From assembly GCA_000231825.2 (NCBI GenBank), contig JH720375.1:62001-126000 (forward strand): a stretch of 64,000 bases of DNA, read 5' to 3'. The translations under genes were made by a program, and so were the position numbers. Under the pieces are notes generated by a model. That model worked only from the letters and a program-made list of their open reading frames with translations, was not told the DNA's origin and ran no database searches. Below, in pieces: positions 24,708-37,260 of this stretch. Source of the DNA: Tetrahymena elliotti 4EA (taxonomy: Eukaryota; Ciliophora; Oligohymenophorea; Hymenostomatida; Tetrahymenidae). Numbering within the stretch: position 1 is the first letter of the stretch; every line of letters starts with the position of its first letter.

Positions 24708-27700
24708 ATGAAAAAAAATAACTTTGTTTTAACTTAGATAGAGAAGAAGAATGTCTTTAAGGATGAAGAGAACACATTTAAAATACTTGTAGCAACAGAT
24801 AATCATGTTGGATATAAAGAAAATGACCCTATTAGAGGGAAGGATTCTTTTGAGGCTTTCGAAGAAGTATTAAAAATAGCAAAAAGTGAAAAAGTAGACT
24901 TTTTACTTTTAGGAGGAGATCTCTTTCATGAGACAAACCCTTCCTAATAATGTTTATACAAAATGTTGAATTTGTTAGGCAGTTATGTTTTGGGTAATGG
25001 AGACATTTTATATGAAATGTCAAATTTCGAAGATGTAAATTTTCACGATTGCAACTTGAATATTGAGCTTCCTATTTTTGTTATCCATGGTAATCATGAC
25101 TATCCTTCTGATGAGTATGGAAACTTAAGTGTAATAGATCTTCTTCATGCAACAAAATATCTTAACCATTTTGGAAAGTTCTCCAACATAGAGTAAATCA
25201 AGGTAAAATTAATCAAATGAAATAGCAATTACTTAACATATTACAAATACAAACTAATAGTTTTGATTGTTTAAATTTTCAAAAAATAAAAGGATTTGAA
25301 TTCTATTAAAATACTATGAAAAATATATTTTATTTAAATTATTTTAAAGCTAAAAATAAGAGATCATATCAAGAAATATTTAATGAAGCATTTTATTTAT
25401 TTGAATATTTTAAAGAATTTTAAAGAATACTCTCATTTCTTTATAATAATATTTTTTTAATAAAAATTTGAAAAGGTTACTCCAATCATATTTTAGAAAG
25501 GAGATACAACAATAGCTTTATATGGCATTGGTTATTTAAAAGATAAGTACTTTCATAAAATGTTAGAAGAAGGCAAAATAGAATTTGTTAAACCAGATCA
25601 AATGGGATACTAAAATACAGTTAATATATTAGTCATCCATCAAAATAGATATAAAGGAGTAAGATAAGGATAGTCTTACAGAAATTGTGTACATCCTGAA
25701 TAATTTCCAGAGTGGATAGACTTTATTATTAGAGGCCATGAGGTAAAGAAATATATTTTAATTTATTATGATTACTTATAAAACAAAACTATTATTTCAA
25801 AACAAGCATGAATAAAAAGATGACTTAGATGTAATGAAAGATTGTCCTATAGCTACTATTTAGCCTGGCTCTACTATCCTTACAGCAATAGAAGATGTTT
25901 AAGCCACTCCTAGAAGAGCTATATTATTTGAAATAAAAGGACAAGAAGCTAATTTTTAGGATATCATTTTGATTTAATCATACAGACCTGTTTTATATGA
26001 GCATGTTGAATTAACTAGTGTTATAAAAAAGGCAGGCTTTGATTTAGATGAAGAGGTACCTGAAGATTAAGCTGTTGAAGAAATACTTTGGTAATTTATT
26101 TAACAATCAATAAACAATTTTAAATTGGCATTGAAAGAGAATTTCCCTGACTATCCTCATTTATTCTAAAAAAAACCTATTTTAAGATTTAAAATAGAGT
26201 AAAGTAGCTTTGATATCTTTAAATTTTAAAGGTAAAATTTTTATTAATACATTCATAAATATATCATTAAATCAAATTATTAAATTACTTACTTCATTTT
26301 AAATCTATGAATCAAAACATTTACAAAAGATGTAGGCTTAAGCTATTAAGATTAAAAATTTTTACAAAAAATTCTTAAATTAATTTTCAAAAAAAAATAT
26401 GAAAAATCTTTTCATGATTTCTACATTAATTTGTTAAAATATTTGGCTAGAAAAGGCTATATTTTTTTAATATTTATTGATAAATTCTTATTAAAAATAA
26501 AGTATTTTGTTTAAATTTTTATTAATTTATTTTTTATAGAATAGAATCTAAACTTGCAGATTTAGTTGCTAATCCAGGGGAAGTGCTTAAGTTTTGGAAA
26601 AGAATTATAATTAACCCTAGAAATGTTAAAAACCCAAAATTAGAAGAAGAATTTATTTAAACATTGAAAGGGAAATCTGATTTTGATACCATAGGTAATG
26701 AAACTGTTAAGGATATTAGGGATTTATATGAAGATAGAATAAAAAAAAATAGATCAATTTCTTGTTTGCCAAGCAGTCTTATAATGGATACTCTTGAAAA
26801 GGTTAATTTGAGAAATAGAAACTCTTCAATAGAAGATATAATTAAGAACCTATAAAATAAATTACAGGATAATGTGGCTATTTAGGAAGAAAAAGAAATA
26901 AAAAAGGTTAATGAGCAATATCGTTAGCAAATGAATACTATTTTATAAAAAATATCAACAAATATTGATGATAGACAAAAAGATAAGCAAGATATTAATT
27001 TAAAGAATAGTGATAAAATTATATATAAAACTTAAATGAATCACTAATTTGAAGAGCTAAGACAAGGTCTAAATGAAAAAATAAGAAGCAAAGTAGCTGA
27101 GTTATTCATACAAGACTTTTAGTAGGATGAAGAGGGTGATATAGATTAAGAAAATGATGATGAGAATAATTAATTTACCAATACAAATAAAAAGAGTCTT
27201 AATCCTGATCAAATAGAAAGTGAAGAAGAAGATCATCAAACAATCAAAGTAAAAGGGAAAGGGAAAAAAGCAAGTACAAATAAGTTTGCAACATCTAAAA
27301 AATAGAGCAAAGATTTTGATTTAGAAGATGACAGTGAAAATGATAATATGGATGACGAAGATAATGAAAATTCAACTTCATAAAGGAAAGGATTTCGAGG
27401 AAAACAATTCAAAAATAAAATTGTTAAAGAAAAAGCTAATTTAAATTAGAAAAATAAAAAAGATATAAAAGTTGAGGACTCAAGTGATTAAGATGAAGAA
27501 AAAATTGAAAAACTCAATAGAAAAATCAAAAAGGCTGATAAAAAGGATTCTAATGCAGAAAATGAAAAATCTATGAAAAGTGGATTTAAGTAAAAGATGA
27601 CATATGCATAGCTATTCAAAAAATAAAACAGAATGGATGAAGAGGAGCAAGATGATTATGAAGAAGATTATTAATAAAGTGATAAAGATGCCTCAGATTA

Positions 27701-27998
27701 ATCAGATTGCGACTTTGGCTTAAATGGAGAAAAGTAGACTAAAAAAATGACCTATAATATAGCTCATATTTCTGAAATGCAAAAGGAAAATTAAAAAAAT
27801 AAACCACTTCCAATATTATAAGTTAAACCAAAGAAAGATTAAGGTAATGTTCTCAAGGTTGAAGATGCATCTAATTTTAGGTAGAGTATTTTGAGCAAAA
27901 AAAAGCCCTCACTTCCATAGGATGAGCCAAAAAGAGAATCAATAGATATTAGAGAATTAATGATAAAAAAAATGAAAATAGCCAATAATAAAAAATGA
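24708..27998 (+). CDS. MRE11: MRE11 double-strand-break repair nuclease
   Basis: The nuclease subunit of the MRE11-RAD50-NBS1 complex, which processes DNA ends in repair, meiosis and, in ciliates, probably during genome rearrangement. Exons 24708-25202, 25476-25742, 25807-26231 and 26540-27998 give 881 residues. All phosphoesterase motifs are present: DNHVG (31-35), [10 protein letters not shown] (67-75), HGNHDYPS (about 126-133), VIHQNR (about 217) and GHEHE (252-256), the last joined across the 64-nt intron 25743-25806. The capping region follows ([21 protein letters not shown]). Beyond about 420 the tail is long, acidic and lysine-rich with several KKxxKK clusters and no recognisable domain; animal MRE11 has a comparable disordered DNA-binding tail. 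The protein is longer than the usual 600-710 residues because of it. Confidence 0.96.
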
Positions 27999-28737
27999 TT
28001 TTAAAATCAAGAATTTTATAATAAAAATATTATCTTATGGTTCTTTCAATAAAGTAAAAATAAATAAGTAAAAAAATAATAATTAAATTATAAGGTTATT
28101 TTAAACTTTAATAAAGTTCTACCTACCTACTTCTTATGGTAAATAAAAAAAGTGAAGCAAATTAATTTAATAAATAACCACTTATTTAGCTAAATTTATT
28201 TTTAATTCATGTTAAAAAGTCTTAAAATTGATACATACATTTGTTTTGTATTTATTTTACAATTTTTAATTTCTCATTAAAATGATTCATTTTTACTTAA
28301 TTAATCATAAGTGATAAAATTGATACGAAGTATTGCTTCATTTATCACTTTACTAGATATGTTTTCATTTTTTATGTTATAAAACTGAAAGTAGAACATA
28401 TTTCCTCTCAATAGCAAAATAATCAGTCATTGTAATTCTCCTATTAGCGTATCATATTAAACATATTTTTCAAGTAATTTAAAAGATACTGAAAGAGATT
28501 CACCTTTACAAAGCTTAAGATAACTTTAATTGCAAAAAGGAGCCAATATTCTTAAAATAAAAGAAGTTCTAAAATAAAAATAAAGGCAAATAATTAGGGA
28601 TTAATTAGTAGAACTTATTAATAATCTTCACATTTTATTTTTCAATTTAAGCTTAAAAATAAATATTGTTGATGCACTTGATTTCTATCAAATATTTATA
28701 AAATTAAATTGTTATTCTTTTTAATGCATAACATATT
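27999..28737. other. Intergenic region between tandem genes
   Basis: About 740 nt separating MRE11 from the next same-strand gene. A slightly less A-rich patch at 28390-28520 shows no sustained frame. No other feature seen. Confidence 0.55.
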
Positions 28738-30626
28738 ATGAAGTAACGTTTAGATAAACTTTATCCAATATTGAATGAGTTTAAATTACCTATTTTTGAT
28801 TTTGATAAAAATATAAAAAAACTTATATAATAAAAAATATTAAACAGAACACATAAGTAGAGGTTGATTTAATTATTTAACTATTAAAATTTTAAATATA
28901 ACATGTTAAAGAAGGATCACAAAAATAGCTCAAAATAATTAGTTGAAAAGTAGAATTTGAATGAGCTTTAAAGGTTACTGAGAAAAGTTTAAAAACTGTC
29001 TTCAAATTAAAGTAGGCTCAGTATCTAAACCTCTTATACGCCTAGGAAAAATCAAAATAGAGCATTAGAATTAAAATCTAAACTGCTTTTTTCTATGAAT
29101 AATTAGGTAGAGCCTCTATAAAAAAGCGAAAGAACTATTAGTCCTCATAAAGAAAATCATGATAAAAATAATTTATTTCCTCCTATATATGCTCCTAACT
29201 TTCAATACATTGAAGATACAAAACCAGATGATAAAAATGAACAAGATTTGAAAATTGTAGATAAATTAAACTTTTTTACTCCAATTAAAAGATCTTAAAA
29301 CAGATTTAGTCAAAGATTAATATAAATGTAGCAGTTTTAAGATCATGATACTGATGAGTAAATTCAAAAAAGCGGAATCAATATTATTAATTTCACTCAA
29401 GCTAGGTCTTTAATATAACCTAAGTTCATGGAAGACAAAGGGAGTATGTGTATTACTGAATTGTAATTTTTTTGAATTTTAATTTTTAATAAAAAAACAG
29501 AAAAAAATAAATCTACTTATGTTTATTCTAATTATTTTTGCTTTCAATAGGTGGCCAGAATAGATGAAGTAGGAACTCATATAAATTAATTAAAAACATG
29601 AGGTATTCATTTTTTTATTTAAATAATTCTAAATTGACATTTTAAAAATATATTTTTGAATACTTTTAATTTTGATATTTCATACTTAAACCTACTTTAT
29701 CTAAAAAGGAAGGTAAAGATATGGTTATTTCAAGAAATCTAAGAATGAGGGAAGAAGATAAAGATTATACATAAAGATACAAACCAAAAAAAATGAAATA
29801 AAATGTAGAAATATTTTTGAAAGTAAGAGATGATAGATAAAATATGCAACTTACTGAAATCACTGCTGAAAATATTATTGATAGTTATGGATTAAGAAAC
29901 TAAACAAAGAATTACAAGATGTCTATTCAAAAAAAATTATATTAGCCACAGCATTCTAAAAGTTAAGATATGAAATTTAACTAAGCACAGAGATAACTAA
30001 ATGAGTAGTATCTTAATTAATCAAATAATACAGATACAAAAAGAACTAGAAAATCTTCATCCATCAGCAGAGATAATGTAATGTTTAAATAGAACTTAGT
30101 TTTTCATTATGATTTAAAAAATTTGTATAAAAATATAAAAATATTTTTTTAATAGATGAGCTTTTCTAAAAAGAGGATAAGTGAAGAAATTGAGGTAGAT
30201 AATCAAGCTTAGAATTTATCAACAAGTGAATCTAAATAAAATATTTATGATACTTAAAATGATTCATTCAACTAGTATTTTAACCAAAGTTATGTCAAAT
30301 AAAGCTACTCAAATGAATAATAAAAAAATAAATTTAAATTATAAATTCCTCTTTCTAGTCATAGTAAGAATCACTCTGAAATCGATGAATAATATCTCCT
30401 TAGGAAAGCTAGGTTGGAAAAACAATAAGATTAAAAAAAAAGTGTTGTTTATTGGAAAAATTATGAGGAAATTTCAGCCAAAATGTAAAAACTAATCCAA
30501 ATAAAAGGTGACTGTGAGTCTTTGTTAGAGAATAGTTTAGGCTTAGATTCTTACCTCAACAAAGTAGATTAAGATTTTAATAAAAAAATATATAGATTAG
30601 GTAAGAAAGTTGATTAATGTAAGTGA
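28738..30626 (+). CDS. Hypothetical Lys/Asn/Gln-rich protein
   Basis: Not recognised. Exons are about 28738-29462, 29551-29602, 29709-30077 and 30156-30626, giving 538 residues if started at 28738 (MKQRLDKLYPILNEF). An in-frame ATG at 28903 (MLKKDHKNSS) would give 483. I prefer the upstream start because the 55 extra residues look ordered. The 78-nt gap 30078-30155 is in frame either way; its low G content and GTAATG donor suggest an intron. Readable islands are LWPEQMKQELIQINQKHE and RYKPKKMKQNVEIF, and a C-terminal helical stretch VVYWKNYEEISAKM followed by a run to the TGA. No membrane span or signal peptide. The terminal TGTAAGTGA also looks like a splice donor, but no good exon follows. 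Confidence 0.72.
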
Positions 30627-30856
30627 AACTAGTAAATCAAGTTTAATAACAAAACTATTAATTTATTTAATAATTTTAAAAGCTCTTAAAAATTAATTTA
30701 TTGATATATTATTTTATACACTTTGATGAGTAAAGCTATTAATTTTGTTTTAGTCTTTGTTTTGTTTTACTTTATTTTTTATTCTGCTCATAATTTCAAA
30801 AATTATACCAAAAATTAATATTTTACATCAGAAATGTCTTTTCAAATAATTTTAGA

Positions 30857-30945
30857 AAACTATCGTAGCTCCTAAAATCTCACACCTCGGCCTTCTGTAA
30901 TAACATCCGAGGGATTGAGATTTGCTATTTATAAGGGATTAGTTA
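30857..30945. other. Candidate structured RNA: long hairpin island
   Basis: An unusually G+C-rich block in A+T-rich spacer. AAATCTCA (30875-30882) pairs with TGAGATTT (30916-30923), and CCTCGG (30885-30890) with CCGAGG (30907-30912), leaving a 16-nt loop and a small internal loop. An outer pairing AACTA (30858-30862) with TAGTT (30940-30944) closes the element. Stable stems of this kind in such a genome usually mean a non-coding RNA. It carries 8-9 nt matches to U4 snRNA words (TATCGTAGC, ATCCGAGG) but not in the U4 arrangement. The strand is undecided because the hairpin is nearly symmetrical. Confidence 0.45.
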
Positions 30946-31384
30946 TAATTTAAATAAAAATGACATAATTGGTGATCAGAATAATATTCGTAAAACAGTT
31001 GCTTAAAGATTAAGTTCAAAATTAATAAAAGCAAAAAGATTAGTTTATAATTAATTCATTGAAATAATAATTGCTTTTAATGAAATAGTTGGTATTACTT
31101 ACCTTTAAATAAAATAATGACTATCATACATAAAATTTCTCATAAATTTCAACTTAATAACCAAGGTAAAATAAATAAAAAAATTTTGTATGAATTAAAA
31201 CTTATTTATCTATCTTAATCATATTTTTATTAACTATTAGATTAAATTTTATTTAATTTCAAATACATAGCTTTATCAATTCTTGTTAAAAAAAGATATC
31301 CTAAATAAATTAAATAATGATTAAAGAAAAAAATTTTTACAAAAATTCATAATATGATTTCACTCATTTAAAAAAATAAACTTA

Positions 31385-31540
31385 TAAAAAATAATCCCTC
31401 AGCCTCGGTGATTCTGTTGATCCTAAACTTAAGGGAGTATGGTAATTAAAAAGATTTTTAAATTGAAATCAAAAAAATGAGAAGCAACTCGAGATGAACA
31501 AATTTATTCATGGATAGACTTTTCTTATCTAAGATTGATA
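31385..31540 (-). other. Candidate non-coding RNA island ending in a T run
   Basis: A second G+C-richer block 450 nt from the hairpin island. On the minus strand it holds ACTCCCTTAAGTTTAGGATC and then CACCGAGGCTGAGGGATT, directly followed by TATTTTTT, which would serve as a Pol III terminator. CTCCC near its start can pair with GGGAT near its end. A CTGA resembling a D box is present, but I cannot find a matching C box. No tRNA A or B box. No frame reads as protein. The upstream limit is uncertain. Confidence 0.35.
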
Positions 31541-32320
31541 TTTGTAAATGAATTGTTTAACTATTTCTAAATTACTTAATTCTATTTACTACTTGAAGCA
31601 TCAATAATTTAAATCAAATACTTATTTATTTAAGAAAAATTAATTTAATCTATTCAAATTTAAAATCAATATTATCAATGTTGAATGTCTCATTTATTCT
31701 ATTCAATTACAATTATTAATTTGCAAATTATATATTAATAGTAAACATTAAATTCTATTAAGTCAATAATTTTCAATTACTATTTAATTTATGATAAAGA
31801 AATTCTAATAAATTATTTAAAAAAGTGATTTTTAAATAGGTTTTGTAGAGTGATAAATGCATTTTGAAAATTGAATTGCTAGGAATAACGAATATTTTAT
31901 GCTAAATTTTAATTAAACGGAGTTATGAGCAGATAGTTTTTACTATCTAAAAACTTTATTTACCCAATCAAATTATTTATCAATTAAATCAACTACAAGA
32001 TATTGAAGAAGATATTAATTTTACCTTTATTTACTAGGGTAAATGATTTAGAATGATATATTTTAGGTAATGAAGAATTGTAATCGTATTTCAAAAGTTA
32101 TAATAAAGTTTGATATAGTATTAAGTATCTAATTCTTTATATATGATTAAATTATATATAATTAATCAATAAGTAAATAAGTGGTTTTTGATTAATTTCA
32201 ATCAAAATAATATTTTTTGTAATAACAGCTAAAGAGTGGTAGAGATTATAACATTTAGTCTAAATTTTACAGCAAATATATAAAGAATAGATAAATATAA
32301 TAAAATAAAGTTTATTAAAT

Positions 32321-35300
32321 ATGTCTGAGAAGACCATGAGGTAAGAGTCTCAGGAATTTTCGAGAAAAAACTCTCTTTTGAATTTAGAAAATTTTAAAAA
32401 TTCTGACTCATTTAATAATCTATTAACTATGATAAGTAATGGAACATAAAAAAATATACCTGAAGAACTGGAATAAAAGGCTATAAGAATATTGAAATCT
32501 AATAAATGCAACTGTGATAATTTGACTAACTTCACACCTGACCAAGTTGAAGAGTATTATTTACAACTTGTTAAAAATTTCTAATTAGTAGAGTATAGAG
32601 GACCAACAATAATAGATCCTCATCAAACAAAGAATCTATATTTAGTTCTTTTTGGAGAGGTTAATATATTTACATAACATCATAATGAAGAAACAGAAAT
32701 TAGTTCACCTGAAAGAAGAAAAGCTATGATAGACTACCAGACTATAAAGAGTTTACTCAATCTAAGTAGTTTAAATTCATATAATTTTTGAAGATTATTT
32801 TTACTAGAATTAAGATGGATTCATTTAAAATAACAAATAGTAATCTATCTTTATTTATCCACTCATAATTAAAGAAATTCATGCTTACAAATTAATATTT
32901 TTTATTAAATAATTCTAAAGATTTACACGAAGAAGGAGAAATTACAAGAAATGTAACAAATATATACTAAAATTCATAAGTGGCAACTACAAGTTAAGAG
33001 GACTTCCTTTTTAAAAATTTTGATGTTTACAAAAAGCTGTTTCCTGGGAGTAAAAAATTTAATTTGTCTTTTTCTTTAAATAAGCTTTACTTGTGGAAAA
33101 TTAAATTTTTTTTTACAGAAATAATTAAGAGAAATTTCACATATTAGTTTGGTCGATAAACAAATTATTCTATAAAGAAAATACTATCTGTGATATTTCT
33201 ATATTAAAAAATCTATACTTAAATTATAAATTAAAAATAGGTTTATTTGGGGATGTTAAATAGATACCTGAATTACCTAAAAATTACCTTGCGCATATTA
33301 GCGAAAATGCAGTTTTGGCTGAAATATCTAAGTAGGATTTAGAAAAGATATTAAAAGTATATATGAAAGAATTATATTTTAAGGTAAATTAGCTTAAGAA
33401 GTTATTCCCTAATGTCAATAATAAATCGATTATCTAATTAAGCAAAAATTTAGTATCTAAATATTATGTAAAAGACTAAATAATTTATAGCGAAGGAAAT
33501 GAGTCGGATTGTATTTACATCATTAGAGAAGGATAGGTTACTTTTGTCAAAAGCTACTTTGAAATTATTAAACCTTTAACTGATTAGTTAGATTAAGAAG
33601 GATAAGAAGATGAAAATTCCCACTCAGTACTAATGAAGCATAAAGTATTTAAAAATCAGATTGAGCTAAGTAAAGTTAGTGTGGGTTAAATGTTTGGAGA
33701 AGATGAAATTTTTTTAGGTACTTTAAGGAATAACACAGCTAAAGTATCTTCTATAGGCTTAGATGCGTATATTCTGAAAAAGGAATAGCTCTTTTAATTT
33801 ATAAATATGGTTAACTCCCATTCAAATTAGAACAGTTAAAATTATATTGAAAATATGAAGAGTCATTATTTAAAAAAGTAAGATTTCTATGAAAAAAGAA
33901 TAGTAATTAATATGAAAAAAATATAAAATATTGTTGAGAATTAACGTAAAACTAATTCCCCGCTTATTCAAAGAGGTTTATCTGGGATTTTGAATGATAG
34001 TTTATAACAAAAATCACCTTAAGAGACTCAAAGTTTCTTTAAAACAACATAAAAATTTAATACTAGTGATAATGTCTTAAACAAGTAGCAACAAAATTAG
34101 AATTAACACAACCAAAATAACAAAAATATTTCTCATGAAAATAATATAAAAAATTAACATCCAGATTTAATTTAAACATCAAAAGACTAATCAGGTAAAT
34201 GTTTCTCTTTATTTTTCAATTATTTACAAATATTCATATCGCTTACTTAATCATCCAAATGTTAATTTGTTTCAAAGTTTAAAGATTAATCTTTTATTTA
34301 ATTTAAATTTTTATTAATTTTACGATCTTTAGAGAAAGCCCTTTTAACATAAATTCTTTTAGATTCTCATTAGGAAGCAAATTAATAATTTTATAAAAAT
34401 TAGATGGATAGAATCAGCTAGAAAGCACTACATAGAATAAATAGCAAACCAGCATAAAGCCTTAAAATAATTTTTATAGCTAAATATAGAGGATTTAGAA
34501 GATAAATAAATAAGCAAATTAAAAATAGGTTTCTACTACAGATGAAATATAGTAATTAGTAACAAATAACTAACTTTTTATGAAAAAAGCAGGTTAGAAT
34601 TAAAAAAAATTTGGATTTGAAAATCCTCTTTTTGAAGAAGTAGCTTAGAATTAAATATAAAGAATTCGTTAAATCAATGAAGACTACCAAAAATTGAAAG
34701 ACCCTAAAAAATACAAAGAGAAGCCTATGCATTAAAAAAACTAAATTATACAAAAAAGAATGACTAAAATTCTAGACTTAACAATAAGAAAATAGCTAAA
34801 TGGCCAATAACCTTAATAAGACAGCAAGGATGCAGATTTAGAGGATGAAAATAATAAATTAAAAGAACTTTCTATCAATATTGCTTCTCCTAGAATTCAA
34901 GGTGCTTAATTAATAGCTAGCTTGAATAACTTTATTAGTAGTCCTACATAGAGCATTACTAATTTAAATAATAACTAAACAAATATCAGTAATACTAATA
35001 ATCCTAATACAAAAATAAATGGATTCTCTAATGGTTAGTCAATACCTGCTCCAATTAGATTTAGCTTCAAAAACAAATTTTTGTAGCATAGCGACTCTCC
35101 AACTAGCAGATAAGTAGATTAAAGTGATAGTCCTATTTAAGTTAACAGTTTAATATCAAGCTATAGAGAGAGCCCTATGAATAGAAATCAGTCTGAAAAA
35201 AAAGCAGGCTTAACATTTAGTAATTTTTAGTAGAGTGCCTAAAGAAATGAAGTATAAGTTTAAAATTCAGCACCTTCATAAAGTAAATTCAGCTAAGAAG

Positions 35301-37049
35301 CAAGGCATTAAATGGAGCAGGAAAATAATTTCTACAAATAAGAATATAACTAAAGAAAAATCGATGATTGTAGAACAACACTTAATCCTTAAAAAAGTTA
35401 AAGCAAAGAATAAAAAACGCCTGAAAAAAGACAACATGAAGAATACTAAACTTAGCCTTTGTTAAGAAAAGTTAGCATCAAAAACATTTCTGAAGAAAAG
35501 CAATCACAAACTTAAATTTATAATTAAAAATAAAAGTAAAGTCTTTAGATAAAAATACCATAAAATGAATATTGTGATGTTTAATAGTATGATGAGCAAG
35601 CTAATTAAAAATAGAATCAAAGCATATATTATTTAAATCACTGCAGTAAAAATAGAAATATAGTCAGAAAATCTTTTTAGTAATTATCATCTCATGATGT
35701 TTATGCTAAATAGCATCCTCATACAACTGTGAGTACCCCTTCTAACCATATAAACTAGAAATTGAGTTTTAATAATCTTTAAGATGCAAATCTTAGCTTA
35801 AGTAACACACCATTTCATATTCCTAAAAACTTATCATTTGCAAAAAAAAAATTATTGCTAGATGGCTAAGAAGAATCTAATAAGAATTTCTAAGAAAAAA
35901 GATATCGAGAAGATACTTTCTCACAAGTATTGTTAAATTCTTAAACTCACTTCTACTAAAATATCAAAACCCCTCTAGCTGATAATTAATAATTAGATCA
36001 ACTAAATAATTCTAACAACAATTAACAAACAACAAAACAACAATTTTTACAAAATTCAAAATCAATGAACTAAATGAGTGGAATTTTCAGATTAAAATCT
36101 CCACAAATTAAAAATAATTATTTTTAAAAATAAAATAATATTTTATTACAAAATACTCCTTAAAGTCACTTGATTTTTTATAAAAATAGCAATACAAATA
36201 ATAACTCCAATTCTAATCTCTAATCTTAATCTTAAACTTTCCAAACATAATCTAGAATCCTTTTTAAAAATGCAGGACATTTTTCTCACCGTGTTGATTC
36301 AAGTCTAGTAAAATATTTTTTTTATTTGATTTATTTCTTACTTCTAAAAGAGAAAGTATTTGAAGAATTAAAGACTATCAAGTCTTCATTTCAAATTATT
36401 TTTCAGCAAATAAAGGATTGACTAACCCTTTTAAATAGATTTTTAAACCTTTTCTTAAATTAAAGATTAAATCTTTGTTTTTAATTGGATCAAATATCCA
36501 TCCAGTCAATCAACCATTAAGATAAAATTCGATTTATCCTTCTTGATGCTTTTTATTACAAACTTAAAAGTTTTTTGTAAATTGTAAAAAAAGTGATGTT
36601 AAATGTATTGAAATTAATTTTTTGTTTCTTATATTTACAAAACAAAATATTTTTTGTTTAACTTATAAAATATTAGAAAAAATTAAACAAGCGAAAGAAA
36701 GTTTAACCAAAATGATCTTTGTACAAATTTTCGATTTAATATTTTATTTTAAAAAAAAAAGCTTAATTATTTAAAATATGAATATCTATTTATTTTATTT
36801 TTATCTTAATATTTATAGGTATCATAGATTTAATCTCCTAAAAACAAATAACAAATTTAAAATGAAATTGTAAATTATCATATGTAGAATAAAAAGTTAT
36901 AAAATAAAGCAGCTTTTCTGAATTAAAGTTCTTAGTTGCTAAGTTAAAAAAGTGGTTAAACTTAAAATCACTTATAGGCTTAACCTCCAAATTCTCCATT
37001 ATCAAATGAAAAAAAAGCTCTCTATAAAATTGTTAATAACTTAAACTGA
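32321..37049 (+). CDS. Protein with two cyclic-nucleotide-binding-type domains
   Basis: A soluble CNBD protein without kinase or channel parts; it probably binds a cyclic nucleotide or has lost that ability. Exons are 32321-32765, 32921-33049, about 33130-34194, 34335-36307 and 36819-37049, roughly 1280 residues. The first, divergent domain has VEYRGPTII and NLYLVLFGEVNIF and later IGLFGDV. The second, clearer one has IIYSEGNESDCIYIIREGQV, then GQMFGEDEIFLGTLRNNTA, keeping Gly-Glu and the Arg-x-x-Thr-Ala of the phosphate cassette. From about 570 onward the chain is Asn/Ser/Gln-rich with dense Ser-Pro sites. Two junctions are uncertain. The intron 32766-32920 could instead hide a frameshift in a T run. 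The acceptor near 33119-33149 is ambiguous, since the obvious ACAG at 33119 gives the wrong phase. The 511-nt last intron also contains a coding-like patch. Confidence 0.8.
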
Positions 37050-37260
37050 AATTGTATATAAAATAAAAATTATTTTATGTATTTTTATAAAAAATTTTGA
37101 AATATATTTTCTGAAAGTATGTATTTATTTAAAAATTTTGTAAAAGTAGTATTAAGTTTTACTGTTTTTAATTATTCCTTACTAATTTACATATATCACT
37201 TTTTAAATACTAAATAAATAAGAATTTTCTTTTCGAATACTTAATTTAGATATCTTACAA

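Larger units (their letters stand above)
30627..32320. other. Intergenic region with two G+C-rich islands
   Basis: About 1.7 kb without a protein gene. Two G+C-richer islands, 30857-30945 and 31385-31540, are described separately; the rest is A/T filler. The promoter of the CNBD gene must be in the right part. Confidence 0.6.

Noticed and set aside
27160..27720. Possibility that the acidic MRE11 tail is a separate gene
   Set aside because: It is in one uninterrupted frame with the capping domain from 26540 to the TGA at 27998.
30857..30945. U4 snRNA or SRP RNA identity for the hairpin island
   Set aside because: It shares TATCGTAGC and ATCCGAGG with U4 and a CTGTAAT word with SRP RNA, but spacing and pairing do not fit either molecule.
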